Origin: Vibrio sp. 10N.261.45.E2
Lineage (GTDB): Bacteria > Pseudomonadota > Gammaproteobacteria > Enterobacterales > Vibrionaceae
Direction of reading: 5' to 3'
Assembly: GCF_002875705.1 (NCBI RefSeq)
Contig: NZ_MCZZ01000172.1
Location: forward strand, 34,043-98,042
DNA length: 64,000 nt
In this document: positions 17,393-26,981 of the stretch, piece after piece
How the letters are laid out: each line of letters starts with the position of its first letter
Numbering within the stretch: the first letter of the stretch is position 1
Made by a program: the position numbers and the translations under genes
Notes under the pieces: generated by a model
Told to the model about the DNA's origin: nothing
Database searches by the model: none
What the model saw: only the letters and a program-made list of their open reading frames with translations

Positions 17393-17974
17393 TTAGAAAT
17401 TGTAAGAAGCACCCAGTGTTACTGTGCTAAATGCGACGTCTCGACTGCTTGTGCGCAGTTTGTTGCCATTTGAGGTATATGTATAAGTTTCAATATTCAC
17501 AGCGTCCGCTTGAGAAATTAAGCGAAGTGTTAGGTTCTCTACTGGCGTGTATTCTACACCAACACCAAAGTGGAACCCTGCACCTGAGTCATCGCCGTAG
17601 AAAGCGCCGTTGCTTGAATTAAGATCAACGTAGCTTAAGCCTGCCAATACAAATGGGCGGATTGAATTATCGAAGGTGTAACCAACATTTGCTGCAACTG
17701 AAAGAGATGTTGGTGAAAGAAGCTTAGTGCCGAGCTTTTCGTAGTCAGCGTAATCCGTGTAGCCAAGTTCGATACCTACGATTCGGTTGAATTGATACCC
17801 GCCGTAAAGGTTATAACCCATGCCGTCAGCATCTAAATTAACGCCACCGTCCGTGTCTGAATCTTGATATACACCAAGGCCAGCACCAATGTATGGACCA
17901 CCTTCAATACCAGCAGCAAATGTAGGAAGTGAAACTAAGCCAACTAGGCCCAATAGAAATGTTGATTTAAGCAT
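17393..17974 (-). CDS. Outer-membrane beta-barrel protein, OmpA-like barrel
   Basis: A 193-residue exported protein. The start at 17974 has AAAGGG 8 nt before it and gives a signal peptide MLKSTFLLGLVGLVSL ending PTFAA. The rest is alternating beta strands with the PYIGAGLGVY opening, repeated YGGY/GYTDY/VGYTF strands, and a terminal aromatic (SYNF) needed for barrel insertion. Size and pattern fit an eight-stranded barrel of the OmpA/OmpW/Ail type. No periplasmic OmpA domain follows. The function cannot be assigned. Confidence 0.8.
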   Translation of the reverse strand: MLKSTFLLGLVGLVSLPTFAAGIEGGPYIGAGLGVYQDSDTDGGVNLDADGMGYNLYGGYQFNRIVGIELGYTDYADYEKLGTKLLSPTSLSVAANVGYTFDNSIRPFVLAGLSYVDLNSSNGAFYGDDSGAGFHFGVGVEYTPVENLTLRLISQADAVNIETYTYTSNGNKLRTSSRDVAFSTVTLGASYNF

Positions 17975-18571
17975 GAAAATACCCTTTTTAGTTTGTTCCA
18001 CAGTACCGTTCATCAACTATCAATAGGTTTCCGACACTATTCCAACGGTTGCGATACTGCTTAAAATAAATTATTCAAGCGACTCCTAATAAACAATAAA
18101 ACACCGTTCATTTGCGAAGTGATAGGGAAATTAACACGACACCTTTCATTCACCAAGCGAATAATTGAATAAATTAGCACCGTCTTATTTATGAGACACA
18201 ATAAGAAATACGGATAGAAAACGAAGTGGACATATAATATAAAGACTATAAAAACCAAAAAATAAAATTAATAAAATCAGACATTTAAATTCCAACTCTC
18301 ATTCAGATTAGCGCTTGGGCACACCAGCTATATCTTCCCCTTAAATACAAGAAAGTCACGCTGTCGATGAATAAAGTGATTTTTATTTTTTTAAAGATAA
18401 TTATTTAGAACGGCCTGCTATTAAAATATATTTCAATTTATTCTATATTATTAAGAGGCTCAATGAGACATGCAAAATAGTATTTGTTAAATAGAGGCTA
18501 CTGAACTTCTCAGTAAAGTCAGCAGCAACGGTTTTTTTCGAAGGTATTTTTGTCTTCTCTGCCCTAAGCGG
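17975..18571. other. AT-rich gap between the beta-barrel and LysE-type genes
   Basis: About 600 bp, unusually rich in A and T from 18060 to 18480. It should hold the promoter of the beta-barrel gene at its left side. A 65-codon open frame on the minus strand (18061-18258) has no convincing ribosome binding site and reads like chance. No repeat or RNA gene was seen. Confidence 0.5.
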
Positions 18572-19168
18572 CTAAAGGATCAAAGATAGTGCGATAGACG
18601 CCATGATCACGCCAACGACAAATTCCAACACCTTCCACGCTCTCGGGTTCTTAAACATTGGAGCCAAAAAGCGAGCGCCATAGCCAAGTGAAAAGAAGAA
18701 CACGAATGAAGCCGATACGGAACCTGCGCCAAACAACATTTGATTAGGTTGATATTGAGTTGAGATAGAACCCAGCAATACCACGGTGTCCAAATACACA
18801 TGCGGATTTAGCCAAGTGAACGCCAAACACATCGCAACCGCTTTGGTTAGCGAGTCTTTCGTTTCAGAAGTGGCTTCTAAAGCGTGGTTTTCAGTGAATG
18901 CTGAGCGGAAACTCAAGAATGAATAGACACACAAAAAGATCGCCCCACCATAACGGGCGAATTGCTCAATTTGTGGAAACTGTTTAACGATGGCACCAAA
19001 ACCCGTCACGCCAAAACTAATTAGCAATGCATCCGAAATTGCACATACCGCACAAATTGCCAATACATGTTGATTCTTAAGCCCTTGCTTTAAAACAAAC
19101 GCATTTTGAGAGCCAATCGCGAGAATCAACGAAAGGCCCAGGGAAAAACCTGCAAAGTAAGTCGTCAT
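18572..19168 (-). CDS. LysE/ArgO family amino-acid exporter
   Basis: A 198-residue inner-membrane protein with about six hydrophobic segments. The LysE-family signature is plain: IGSQNAFVLKQGLKN in the first third and FTWLNPHVYLDT in the middle. E. coli ArgO, which exports arginine, has the same layout and length. It follows the acetyltransferase gene by 14 bp, so they are likely one operon. Export of a basic amino acid is probable; the exact substrate is not shown. Confidence 0.88.
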   Translation of the reverse strand: MTTYFAGFSLGLSLILAIGSQNAFVLKQGLKNQHVLAICAVCAISDALLISFGVTGFGAIVKQFPQIEQFARYGGAIFLCVYSFLSFRSAFTENHALEATSETKDSLTKAVAMCLAFTWLNPHVYLDTVVLLGSISTQYQPNQMLFGAGSVSASFVFFFSLGYGARFLAPMFKNPRAWKVLEFVVGVIMASIALSLIL

Positions 19169-19182
19169 CGAAGGCTAGTCTC

Positions 19183-19695
19183 TTAACGTAACTCAATACT
19201 CATAAACTGGCTGTGCGGGTCTAACACATAATCAGCAAAGGGATCGCAATAATCAAAGCCAAATTTTTCATACAGGTTACGTGCTGCCTTAAAGTAATCT
19301 TCTGAGCCAGTCTCTAAACTGATGGTTTGATATTGACGAACGGTTGCGGTATCCAATACATGCTGTAAAAGTTGACTCGCAACACCTGACTTTCGAGCAA
19401 ACTGCGAGGTTCTCATCGACTTGAGTTCTGCGTGTTGTTCATTTAGCTCTTTAATGGCAACACACCCAAGCAGTTGACTGTCTTTCCAAGCGCTGAAAAA
19501 AGTAATCTCAGGTGACTTGAGCCCGTCCAGATCCAATGCGTGCACACTTTCGGCTGGTGAAGTTGCATACGTATCAGCGAGATGCTCTTCGAGTAACTTA
19601 ATGACCTCCCCGCCCGACAAGTCGTCTGTCTTTATTTCGATCGCTTTTCTTGCATTCATCATCTCTTGTGTACCTTCTGATTCCTTTATTGTCAT
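19183..19695 (-). CDS. GNAT family N-acetyltransferase
   Basis: A 170-residue acyltransferase. Motif A is the ELKSMRTSQFARKSGVASQLL segment around residues 88-108, where R..GVAS binds the CoA pyrophosphate. A later LETGSEDYFKAARNLYEKFGF holds the motif B region. The ending MSIELR is typical. An AGGAG site precedes ATG 19695; a later ATG pair is possible. It is the first gene of a pair with the LysE/ArgO exporter. The family resembles YsnE/PaiA-type enzymes; the substrate is unknown. Confidence 0.85.
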   Translation of the reverse strand: MTIKESEGTQEMMNARKAIEIKTDDLSGGEVIKLLEEHLADTYATSPAESVHALDLDGLKSPEITFFSAWKDSQLLGCVAIKELNEQHAELKSMRTSQFARKSGVASQLLQHVLDTATVRQYQTISLETGSEDYFKAARNLYEKFGFDYCDPFADYVLDPHSQFMSIELR

Positions 19696-19906
19696 TGCTG
19701 CTTAACTCCTTTTAGAACACGCTAATAACCGCAATATTACTGCATACTTACCGTTATATTAATGTCACACTTTTTCTAACTAGATATCATAATTTGCTCT
19801 TGGAGTCTTGCTGTATAGGCTCAGCCCTCCCTCTACAAACCAATGACCTTGAGCCATTCATGTAAACACTCATGTTTCTGTATAACGAATAAATCACTAG
19901 GTCGAT

Positions 19907-21202
19907 ATGAACATTCAACTAGATTTAACCACAACAAACCCTTGTCAGAATTTCGATGCTATTCAGGGAATAATGATCTTACAAGATCATCGCGTTTTGG
20001 ATGTCGACCAAGATATCGCCAGAATATTCGGATACAACACCCGAGAAGAACTGCTTAACCACATCGACTTCGTTTATGCTCTTGTCCCGAAAAACTATCA
20101 AAAATTGGCAAAAAAGCACTACTTAGATGCGATTAAAGGTCAGCTTAACAAAGGGAAACTGTATTCAGACATCCCGACCAAAGCTGGCAATATTTCAGTT
20201 TTCAGTCTTGCTCATATCATCGAACTGAACCACAAACCTGCGCTCCAAGTCACCATCATTGATATTACCTCTGTGGTAGAAGCTGAGCGAAAACGTCATG
20301 AAAATGACCGCATGTACCTCGAGCTGCTAAGAACCTCTAAGCAAGGGATTATCATCCATAGAAACTTCAAACCGCTTCTGGTGAATCAATCGTGGGTGGA
20401 ATTGACTGGCGCAGAATCCATCGAACAAGTGCTCAACATGGACTCCATCTTATCAATAGTGCCTGAATCTCAACGTGAAAGTGCAATTAAGCGCTGCAAA
20501 AGCATCACAGAAGGAAGCCCGCCCAGTTTCAGCTCAGTGATATTCAACCATTGTTTTGATGGCAGCAAAAAGTACTTCAATGCTTACGACAATGTGATCA
20601 ACTGGGAGGGGCAAAAAGCGATTCAAGTGACCCTTGAAGACATCACTGACAAAGTACTCCTTGAGAAAGAACTTCTGCATCGAGCAATGCATGACGATTT
20701 GACTCAATTACTCAACCGTAGAGCGATTTACGACTGGCTTAAGAAGCCGATAAACAACCAACTCGAAATGTCTTGCTTATTGTTCGACATCGATAACTTC
20801 AAAGCCATTAACGACAAATATGGTCACAGTGTTGGTGACAAGGTCATTAAACAGCTTTCAACTACAATTCAAGCACATGTGAAACAAGCAAATGGTGTTG
20901 TCGGACGCTGGGGAGGTGAAGAGTTCATCGCCTTTATACCAGAGGTTGAGTCTTCACAGGCTAAGTCGATTGCCGAACAGGTTTGCTACGACTTTAATCA
21001 ACGCATTTTCATCGGCTTTAACCGTAACAAATTCAAAGCAAGTGTCAGCGTTGGCGTGACAAATCAATGTACTTGTTACTCTTCAGATTCGATAAATACC
21101 CTTATCCGAGTAACTGATGACGCGCTATACAACGCAAAAGTTAGTGGCAAAAACCAAGTGGTCGTCAATCCTGACTTCGTATGTGTACAAACCATCGCTT
21201 AA
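19907..21202 (+). CDS. PAS-PAS-GGDEF diguanylate cyclase
   Basis: A 431-residue cytoplasmic signalling protein. Two PAS domains are visible: about residues 15-120 (ending TIIDITSVVEAE) and 140-250 (ending VTLEDITDKVLLE). The GGDEF domain starts HDDLTQLLNRRA and has the intact active site WGGEEF at about 337-342, so it should make cyclic di-GMP from GTP. No RxxD inhibitory site is seen five residues before the active site. No membrane segment is present, so the input is probably a soluble signal or cofactor. It is monocistronic. Confidence 0.92.
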   Translation: MNIQLDLTTTNPCQNFDAIQGIMILQDHRVLDVDQDIARIFGYNTREELLNHIDFVYALVPKNYQKLAKKHYLDAIKGQLNKGKLYSDIPTKAGNISVFSLAHIIELNHKPALQVTIIDITSVVEAERKRHENDRMYLELLRTSKQGIIIHRNFKPLLVNQSWVELTGAESIEQVLNMDSILSIVPESQRESAIKRCKSITEGSPPSFSSVIFNHCFDGSKKYFNAYDNVINWEGQKAIQVTLEDITDKVLLEKELLHRAMHDDLTQLLNRRAIYDWLKKPINNQLEMSCLLFDIDNFKAINDKYGHSVGDKVIKQLSTTIQAHVKQANGVVGRWGGEEFIAFIPEVESSQAKSIAEQVCYDFNQRIFIGFNRNKFKASVSVGVTNQCTCYSSDSINTLIRVTDDALYNAKVSGKNQVVVNPDFVCVQTIA

Positions 21203-21385
21203 TTGCGGTTGAGCCATAGTTTGCTTGAAGTTATGGTGAGGTTTGACACCCACATTTGAAGTACTGGAATGTGAGCATCTGATTAAGAATAAAAGCGTAT
21301 AAATATATCGAATATTTGATTGCGATTTCCAAATTTCGGTATATGATGCGCCACCCTAATTTTTCAGCTTATGCTGCAGGCAAAC

Positions 21386-22129
21386 ATGTCCGCCAACGCA
21401 CTCTATACCGACCTATCCGGTTACTATGATTTAATGTGTGTAGATATTGACTACCAAGCGCAAAGTAACTGCGTACGTAGACTCCATCAAATCTTTGGAA
21501 ATGAAGGAAAAACACACCTCGACTTAGCTTGTGGCACTGGCCCACACGTTCGTCATTTTATTGATTTTGGTTACCAAAGCGGTGGCCTGGATCTTAATAA
21601 ACCGATGTTAGACATCGCAGAAGTTCGCTGCCCAGAAGCCAAGTTCTCAGTACAGAATATGAGTAACTTTGAGGTAACTGAACCACTCGACCTGATCACT
21701 TGCTTCCTGTATTCCATCCATTACAACGATGGCCTTGAGAAGCTTAAAGAGTGTATTGAAAGTGTACATCGCGCGTTAAAGCCAGAAGGTATTTTCTGTT
21801 TTAACGTGGTTGATAAAGACAAGATCAGCAATGACCTGTTTGTTCGACACACCACAAACCAAGACAAAGACGACTTCACGTTCCGATCTGGTTGGTACTA
21901 TTCCGGTCAAGGCGATAAGCAAGCGCTAAAACTGAGTATCGAAAAGACGACTGATGGTGAAACCCAGGTGTGGAATGATGAACACCCGATGGTGGCCTTC
22001 ACGTTTAAGGAGTTGATCGAGATATTGAAGCCCTACTTTGAGGTGAATATCTTCGAACATGATTACGACAAGCTGATCCCTTGGGATACTCAGTCAGGCA
22101 ATGCGCTAATCACGTGTGTGAAAATCTAA
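21386..22129 (+). CDS. Class I SAM-dependent methyltransferase
   Basis: A 247-residue methyltransferase. The SAM-binding motif I is HLDLACGTGPHV, the acidic residue after beta-2 is in GGLDLNKPML, and motif IV region is PLDLITCFLYSIHYN. I chose ATG 21386 (MSANALYTDLSGYYD) with AGGC upstream; a further ATG five codons earlier is possible. Small-molecule methyltransferases of this kind often start with a YxxYYD-like segment. The substrate is unknown. Confidence 0.85.
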   Translation: MSANALYTDLSGYYDLMCVDIDYQAQSNCVRRLHQIFGNEGKTHLDLACGTGPHVRHFIDFGYQSGGLDLNKPMLDIAEVRCPEAKFSVQNMSNFEVTEPLDLITCFLYSIHYNDGLEKLKECIESVHRALKPEGIFCFNVVDKDKISNDLFVRHTTNQDKDDFTFRSGWYYSGQGDKQALKLSIEKTTDGETQVWNDEHPMVAFTFKELIEILKPYFEVNIFEHDYDKLIPWDTQSGNALITCVKI

Positions 22130-22171
22130 ATAAATAGATACACAACACGTTAATCCAAACCTATAGATCAA

Positions 22172-22228
22172 AAAAGAACCCACACTCGCCGTTCTCCTTA
22201 TAGAGCCTCAGCCTGTGTGGGTTCTTTT
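22172..22228. terminator. Bidirectional terminator between methyltransferase and receptor genes
   Basis: A perfect 14-bp stem (AAAAGAACCCACAC and complement) with a 29-nt loop. A and T runs lie on the outer sides. It separates two converging genes. Confidence 0.85.
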
Positions 22229-22273
22229 GTATCAAGCTATCTGTTTTTGAACTATGGGTTTTCTAATTCTGGA

Positions 22274-24309
22274 TTAGAAGTCCGCTGTCATACCTACGTA
22301 GTAAGTACGTGGCTCTTCTACATAGCCCATGCTCTCAAGCTCTTGTGACACCGCTTCGTCCGTCAAGTTTGTGATACCCGCACGCAGTCGTACTGAAGCA
22401 TTCACATTGTAGACAGCACCTAGGTTCAGCGTTGTATATGCGTCTTGAGTTAGGTCGCTTTCAATCTGACGCTCACCACGGTAACGGGCACTAACAAATG
22501 TATTCAGGTCGTATGTTGGGCTCCAGTTTAACTTAACTAAACCCGAGTGCTTGTAACGCTCAAGCAGCTCTTCACCTGTTGATTTATCTTCTGTATCTAG
22601 GAATGTGTAGTTACCAGAAATGCCCCACTCGTCTGTGATCTGGAATTGACCGGTAAGCTCAGCACCTTGAACTACAGCCTCTGATACGTTTGTATAAGTA
22701 CGCTTACCATTCACATAGCCAGTTGAGCTTGAACTATCAGCACACCCTTTACCCGATTCAAACACTCCGCCGTTCTCACAGTAGGTTTCATCACGATCAA
22801 TTAGGTCGTTGATTTCATTTCGGAACAAAGCACCTTCAACATTCCAACGAGGTTGGCTATAAATCGCAGCGATCTCATAGTTCAAACTTGTTTCTGGCTT
22901 AAGATCTTCATTTCCGTGTAAATCACACACACCTTTACAGCTGTTAACTGTGTAGTCAGCTTGGTTTTGAGTTAACGTTGGAGCTTTGAATGCTTTACCC
23001 ACACCACCCTTAATGATTAAGTCATTCGTCGTTTGGTGAACCAAATACACACGTGGGCTGAATTCTTCGCCGTACAGCTCATGCTTATCTAAACGACCAC
23101 CAATGGTTGCCGTTAGTTGATCCGTCATTAACCATTGGTCTTGAACAAATAACGCACCTTGATAAGCTTCAGATGTACCATTGACCAAGTTTTCTTTGTT
23201 GGTTAATTCACTCAACTGGTAGTCCATACCAAACGTTACTGTGTGACTATCACCAAGATAAGTGGTCGCCGACGCTTCAACAATTTGAGTTAGCTCTTCA
23301 ACATCACTGCTATAGCTTTTGTCAGAATCTGCAGCATCGTTGTCCGTCACGTTCTCACGAGAGTAACGCACTTGCGTGTCACCCCAACTCCAAAAGCCGC
23401 TGTGTGTAATCGCTTGGCTCTGACGTACAACACGCGTGTCAGACTCAATCACAGACGATACATTTTCCGCAGATGACTCACGTTCATCATCACTGTAGCC
23501 AAAATCGAAATCGATGGTTTGATTATCTGTTGCATTCCATGTAAGGCTTGCAAGTAAGCTTAGCGTGTCACGTTCTTCTAGAGCTGTTACGTCTGAACGA
23601 TCGTAACCGGAGCTGTGTGTACCAGAATATGGTTGCCAAGCGTTACGGCTTGTTTGGTTAACAGAAAGACGAGCAAACAACTCATCTTCAATCAACGCAC
23701 CCGATGTCGTGAAGCCCATCGAGTACTCTTCCCCTCCATCACCATCAAGTGGAGATGAAGTGTCCATGCTTAGTGTAGAACTCCAATCGTTTTCCGGAGC
23801 CTTAGTGATTATGTTGATTGTGCCGCCCATACCATCTGAACCGTAAAGTGCCGACATTGGGCCAAGGATGATTTCAACGCGTTCGATCGAATCAGCAGGG
23901 ATAGTAGAAAGGTCGAAATCGTTGCCACGGATAATGGCACTCGCCGAGCTAAGACGGCGGCCGTTTACCATGATAAGTGTGTAATCAGAATCCATACCAC
24001 GAATAGAGATCATCTGACGCCCAGCACGTGTGCTATAAAGTCAGACTCGACACTCGTCGAATCTGCGACGATGTCAGCCAAGGTGATACCTGGGCTGTCT
24101 TCGATATCTTGAGCCGTAATAACCGACATGGAAGCTGGCGCTTGTTTTAACGCCATCTCGGTACGAGTAGCAGTAACAACCATTTGCTCGTCTGTTGCTT
24201 GCGCTTCTTCCTGCGCTAATACGTTAGCTGAAAGTGAGGTACAAATAACAGCGACTGCGATCGATAGAGGTTTGCGAATCAAAAGAGATCTCTCAGACAT
24301 GATATTCAT
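22274..24309 (-). pseudogene. TonB-dependent outer-membrane receptor, frameshifted
   Basis: Read as one gene it would give about 678 residues: signal peptide ending NVLAQ, TonB-box-like QMVVTATRTE, a plug (APASMSVITAQDIED... SIRGMDSDYTLIMVNGRR... GPMSALYGSDGMGGTINI), and a 22-stranded barrel ending in TADF. The frame breaks between about 24013 and 24043. The first frame ends at a stop at 24010. The second frame (22274-24013) runs upstream into TGA at 24041-24043 after TRAGRQMISIRGM. One extra base in the TTT run near 24036-24040 would restore a good plug. The family takes up iron-siderophores, haem or colicin-type ligands; the plug is close to IrgA/CirA receptors. A Fur-box candidate lies upstream. 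Confidence 0.8.
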
Positions 24310-24323
24310 TCTTATATGTGATT

Positions 24324-24342
24324 AGTAATGATAATGGTTTGC
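24324..24342 (-). promoter_or_regulatory. Fur-box candidate
   Basis: The 19-mer AGTAATGATAATGGTTTGC matches the Fur consensus (GATAATGATAATCATTATC) at 13 positions, including ten in a row. It lies 15 bp upstream of the receptor start codon, where Fur with iron would block transcription. Confidence 0.6.
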
Positions 24343-24480
24343 ATTAAACAACCAGCTACCATTCTTATCAATTAAAGTTTCATGCCAAAATTTGATTCTC
24401 GCTATTCACCTTTCACATAAGATAGATTTCTATATTCAAGTCCATATACATCTCGCGACCACATTCCTCTACCGTATGAT

Positions 24481-25401
24481 TTAAGTGTACAACTCTTTGA
24501 ATAGCTCACGAACCCAACGGCACATAGGATCGTTGTGGAAGCGTTTATGCCAATACAGGTACACATCTTCTGAGGGGCTTCTGATTGCTTTTGGTACACG
24601 TTTACAAATTAGGTCACGCTGTTTAGCGGCTTGTGTCGCAAAGGGTGTAGGCAGATGAAAAATGATGTCGGTCGTCTCTGCAAGGTCTGCAGCAATGTTA
24701 AAGTTAGACAACTGGACTGGGATGGATAACTGGCGCTGCTTATCAATCAAACCGAGATCTTTAAATCGATTTTCGATGGAGAGTTTCTTATCCCCTTGCA
24801 ACGAGATCTGCCCAAGTTGACTATTAAGCAAGTCATCGACCGTGATCTCTTTATCAGCCAAAGGATGATCCTTGCTCATTAACAAGCGGTAATCACGGCT
24901 TATTACAAACATTCGATACAGGTTCTGCTCTGAACTTAATGGCTCATGAGTCGACAATACAAAGTGTGCGTCGCCAGATAACAAGGGTTCGAAATGACGT
25001 TTTGGAATAGAGTCGATATCAACAACCATGTTTGGCGCTTGCTTGCGGATCTCCGCGACTACCTTGGGTAATAAATGCGAAACCTGTGGCACCAAACCGA
25101 AGAAGCGAACGGTACTGTCGCTTGTTTGTGGTTCGAAAACATCGCCATGAACTAATTTTTCTAAACGTGTAAGTACGGAGTTTAGGTCTTGCTTAATCGC
25201 TTCAGCTTTCGGCGTTAATTCGTAACCGTAAGCTGCCCTTACCAACAAATCATCGTTAAACACGGTGCGCAGTTTTTGCAGAGATCGGCTCACCGTCGGC
25301 TGGCTCATATCTAGCGCCAGCGCTGTGTTAGAAACGTGCTTCTCTTCAAGAAGGTGTTTAAGAATAACGAGTAAGTTAAGGTCGACTTGAGCAAGATTCA
25401 T
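24481..25401 (-). CDS. LysR family transcriptional regulator
   Basis: A 306-residue regulator. The winged helix-turn-helix is at residues 1-65 (VDLNLLVILKHLLEEKHVSNTA, then SQPTVSRSLQKLR), and the effector domain from about 90 to the end is two-lobed. The start NLAQVDLNLLV is typical of the NodD/LeuO/ToxR-like branch. It lies upstream of the receptor gene on the same strand with 171 bp between, which contains the Fur box, so the receptor has its own promoter. The target and effector are unknown. Confidence 0.88.
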   Translation of the reverse strand: MNLAQVDLNLLVILKHLLEEKHVSNTALALDMSQPTVSRSLQKLRTVFNDDLLVRAAYGYELTPKAEAIKQDLNSVLTRLEKLVHGDVFEPQTSDSTVRFFGLVPQVSHLLPKVVAEIRKQAPNMVVDIDSIPKRHFEPLLSGDAHFVLSTHEPLSSEQNLYRMFVISRDYRLLMSKDHPLADKEITVDDLLNSQLGQISLQGDKKLSIENRFKDLGLIDKQRQLSIPVQLSNFNIAADLAETTDIIFHLPTPFATQAAKQRDLICKRVPKAIRSPSEDVYLYWHKRFHNDPMCRWVRELFKELYT

Positions 25402-25862
25402 TATTTAAATATTCACAAATTTAAAAATTCAGTGAGCGCATAGTGCATTTTTCCATTAACTAATACAATTGATAATCACTCTTGTTTTGATCTGGAGCAA
25501 TACAACCTAAGACATAAGATAAATAGTCCTTTTATCCATTAGTAAAATGAACTAACGCAACACAGTTTTGACTAATATTGAGCTCTGGTTCTATAACGAT
25601 AGTATTCTCAAACGGTCGTAACAGTGGAACGAAAATACCCTAGAGTCAGAAGAAAGGTGATAGAAAAGGCAAAAAAAATGCAAGGTTTGAAACACAAAAA
25701 CTAAACATCAATCAGCACAGTAAACATATGGACTCAGCCTCGTATATTGCTACTATACGTACCATCATAAAAGTTTAAGCCGTACAACAAGGTGTTCCCT
25801 TTTGGAGGGAGTCGAAACACTACGATGGCAACGGTTATAGCACACTTAATATAAAGAACATT
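25402..25862. other. Divergent promoter region between lysR and galR
   Basis: About 460 bp separating two genes read in opposite directions. Near galR, 25793-25822 can fold: GTGTTCCC and GGG...AACAC pair around TTTTGGA. Just after it CAACGGTTATAG (25829-25840) matches one half of the palindrome found before lacZ, so weak autoregulation is possible. No full palindrome was found. The rest is AT-rich and without a gene. Confidence 0.45.
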
Positions 25863-26867
25863 ATGGCAAACATAAGAGACGTCGCGAAAGAAGCTAAGGT
25901 ATCCGTTGCTACTGTATCGAGAGTAATCAACAAATTACCTCATACGAGTGAAACAGCAACGAAAGCAGTTCACGAAGCGATGGAAAAATTGAATTATCGC
26001 CCAAATGCGAACGCAAGAGCTCTTGCAAATAAAACTTCGTCTTCCATTGGTGTGTTAGTGGCAGACGTATCTAACCCATTTTATGGTGCTATGGTTCAAG
26101 CTATTGACGAAATCGCGCGTGAACACAAAAAGCATATATTGATTACGCATGGTTACCACAACGAAACCTATGAAAGAGAAGCGATCGAGCTGTTGATAAA
26201 CAACCAGTGTGAGCATCTTGTTATTCATAGCAAAGGCCTATCGGATCAAGAGCTGATTGAGTTTTCGAAACAGATCCCTGGTCTTATCATCATTAACCGC
26301 TTTATCCCAGAAATAGCCGAACGCTGTGTCGCTTTAGATAACATTCGAGGCAGCAACCTGGCACTAAGCCACCTAATCCGCTTTGGCCATAAGAGAATTG
26401 GTTACTTAGCCTCTTCTCATAATATCGATGATTCAATAGATAGAAAACTGGGTTATCGTTCTGAACTAGAAAAGAACCAACTGCCCTACTCGGAGGCTCT
26501 GGTGGTGTCCGGCGAACCGAATGAGCTTGGCGGCGCAGATGCCATGCGTAATTTGTTAGCGAAGAATGAACCGTTTACCGCGATTGCTACATACAACGAT
26601 TTAATGGCTGCAGGTGCCATTGCAGTGCTTAAAGAAAACAACCTACGCGTACCAGAAGATGTCTCTGTCATCGGGTTTGATGATGCCATGATAGCCAGCT
26701 ATTTACAGCCAACCCTGACCACCGTCCGCTACCCAGTACAGATCATGGCGAGCCAAGCGGCAAAGCTGTCTATCCAGTTGGTAGAAAAGTCTCCTCACGA
26801 GCATAAAGGAAACCTTTACCTTCCTACACTGGTGAGCCGCAATTCCATTGCTTCACCTAACAATTAA
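25863..26867 (+). CDS. galR: LacI-family repressor, GalR-like
   Basis: A 334-residue repressor. The helix-turn-helix ANIRDVAKEAKVSVATVSRV and hinge YRPNANARALA at residues 1-60 are those of GalR, and the core (VADVSNPFYGAMV, GYHNE, INRF, GYLASSHNI, GFDDAMIASYLQPTLTTVRYP) follows E. coli GalR closely. GalR responds to D-galactose and represses galactose genes. Here it converges on a lacZ-containing operon whose upstream region has a matching palindrome, so it most likely controls that operon. The name is by similarity; GalS or another sugar specificity cannot be excluded. Confidence 0.82.
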   Translation: MANIRDVAKEAKVSVATVSRVINKLPHTSETATKAVHEAMEKLNYRPNANARALANKTSSSIGVLVADVSNPFYGAMVQAIDEIAREHKKHILITHGYHNETYEREAIELLINNQCEHLVIHSKGLSDQELIEFSKQIPGLIIINRFIPEIAERCVALDNIRGSNLALSHLIRFGHKRIGYLASSHNIDDSIDRKLGYRSELEKNQLPYSEALVVSGEPNELGGADAMRNLLAKNEPFTAIATYNDLMAAGAIAVLKENNLRVPEDVSVIGFDDAMIASYLQPTLTTVRYPVQIMASQAAKLSIQLVEKSPHEHKGNLYLPTLVSRNSIASPNN

Positions 26868-26921
26868 CCTATGATTTGTTAGGGAATCAACACTGAATAC
26901 AATTCTCGCATTCTGTTTATA

Positions 26922-26958
26922 AAAGAAACCCCAGCCTTATTCAGACTGGGGTTTCTTT
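26922..26958. terminator. Bidirectional terminator between galR and the GH30 gene
   Basis: A perfect 13-bp stem (AAAGAAACCCCAG and complement) with an 11-nt loop. It ends both the galR transcript and the lacZ operon coming from the right. Confidence 0.9.
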
Positions 26959-26981
26959 ATTATTACTAGCTAAATTTTACG

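Noticed and set aside
18061..18258. 65-codon frame on the minus strand in the AT-rich gap
   Set aside because: No ribosome binding site, hydrophobic low-complexity product typical of AT-rich non-coding DNA, no family likeness.
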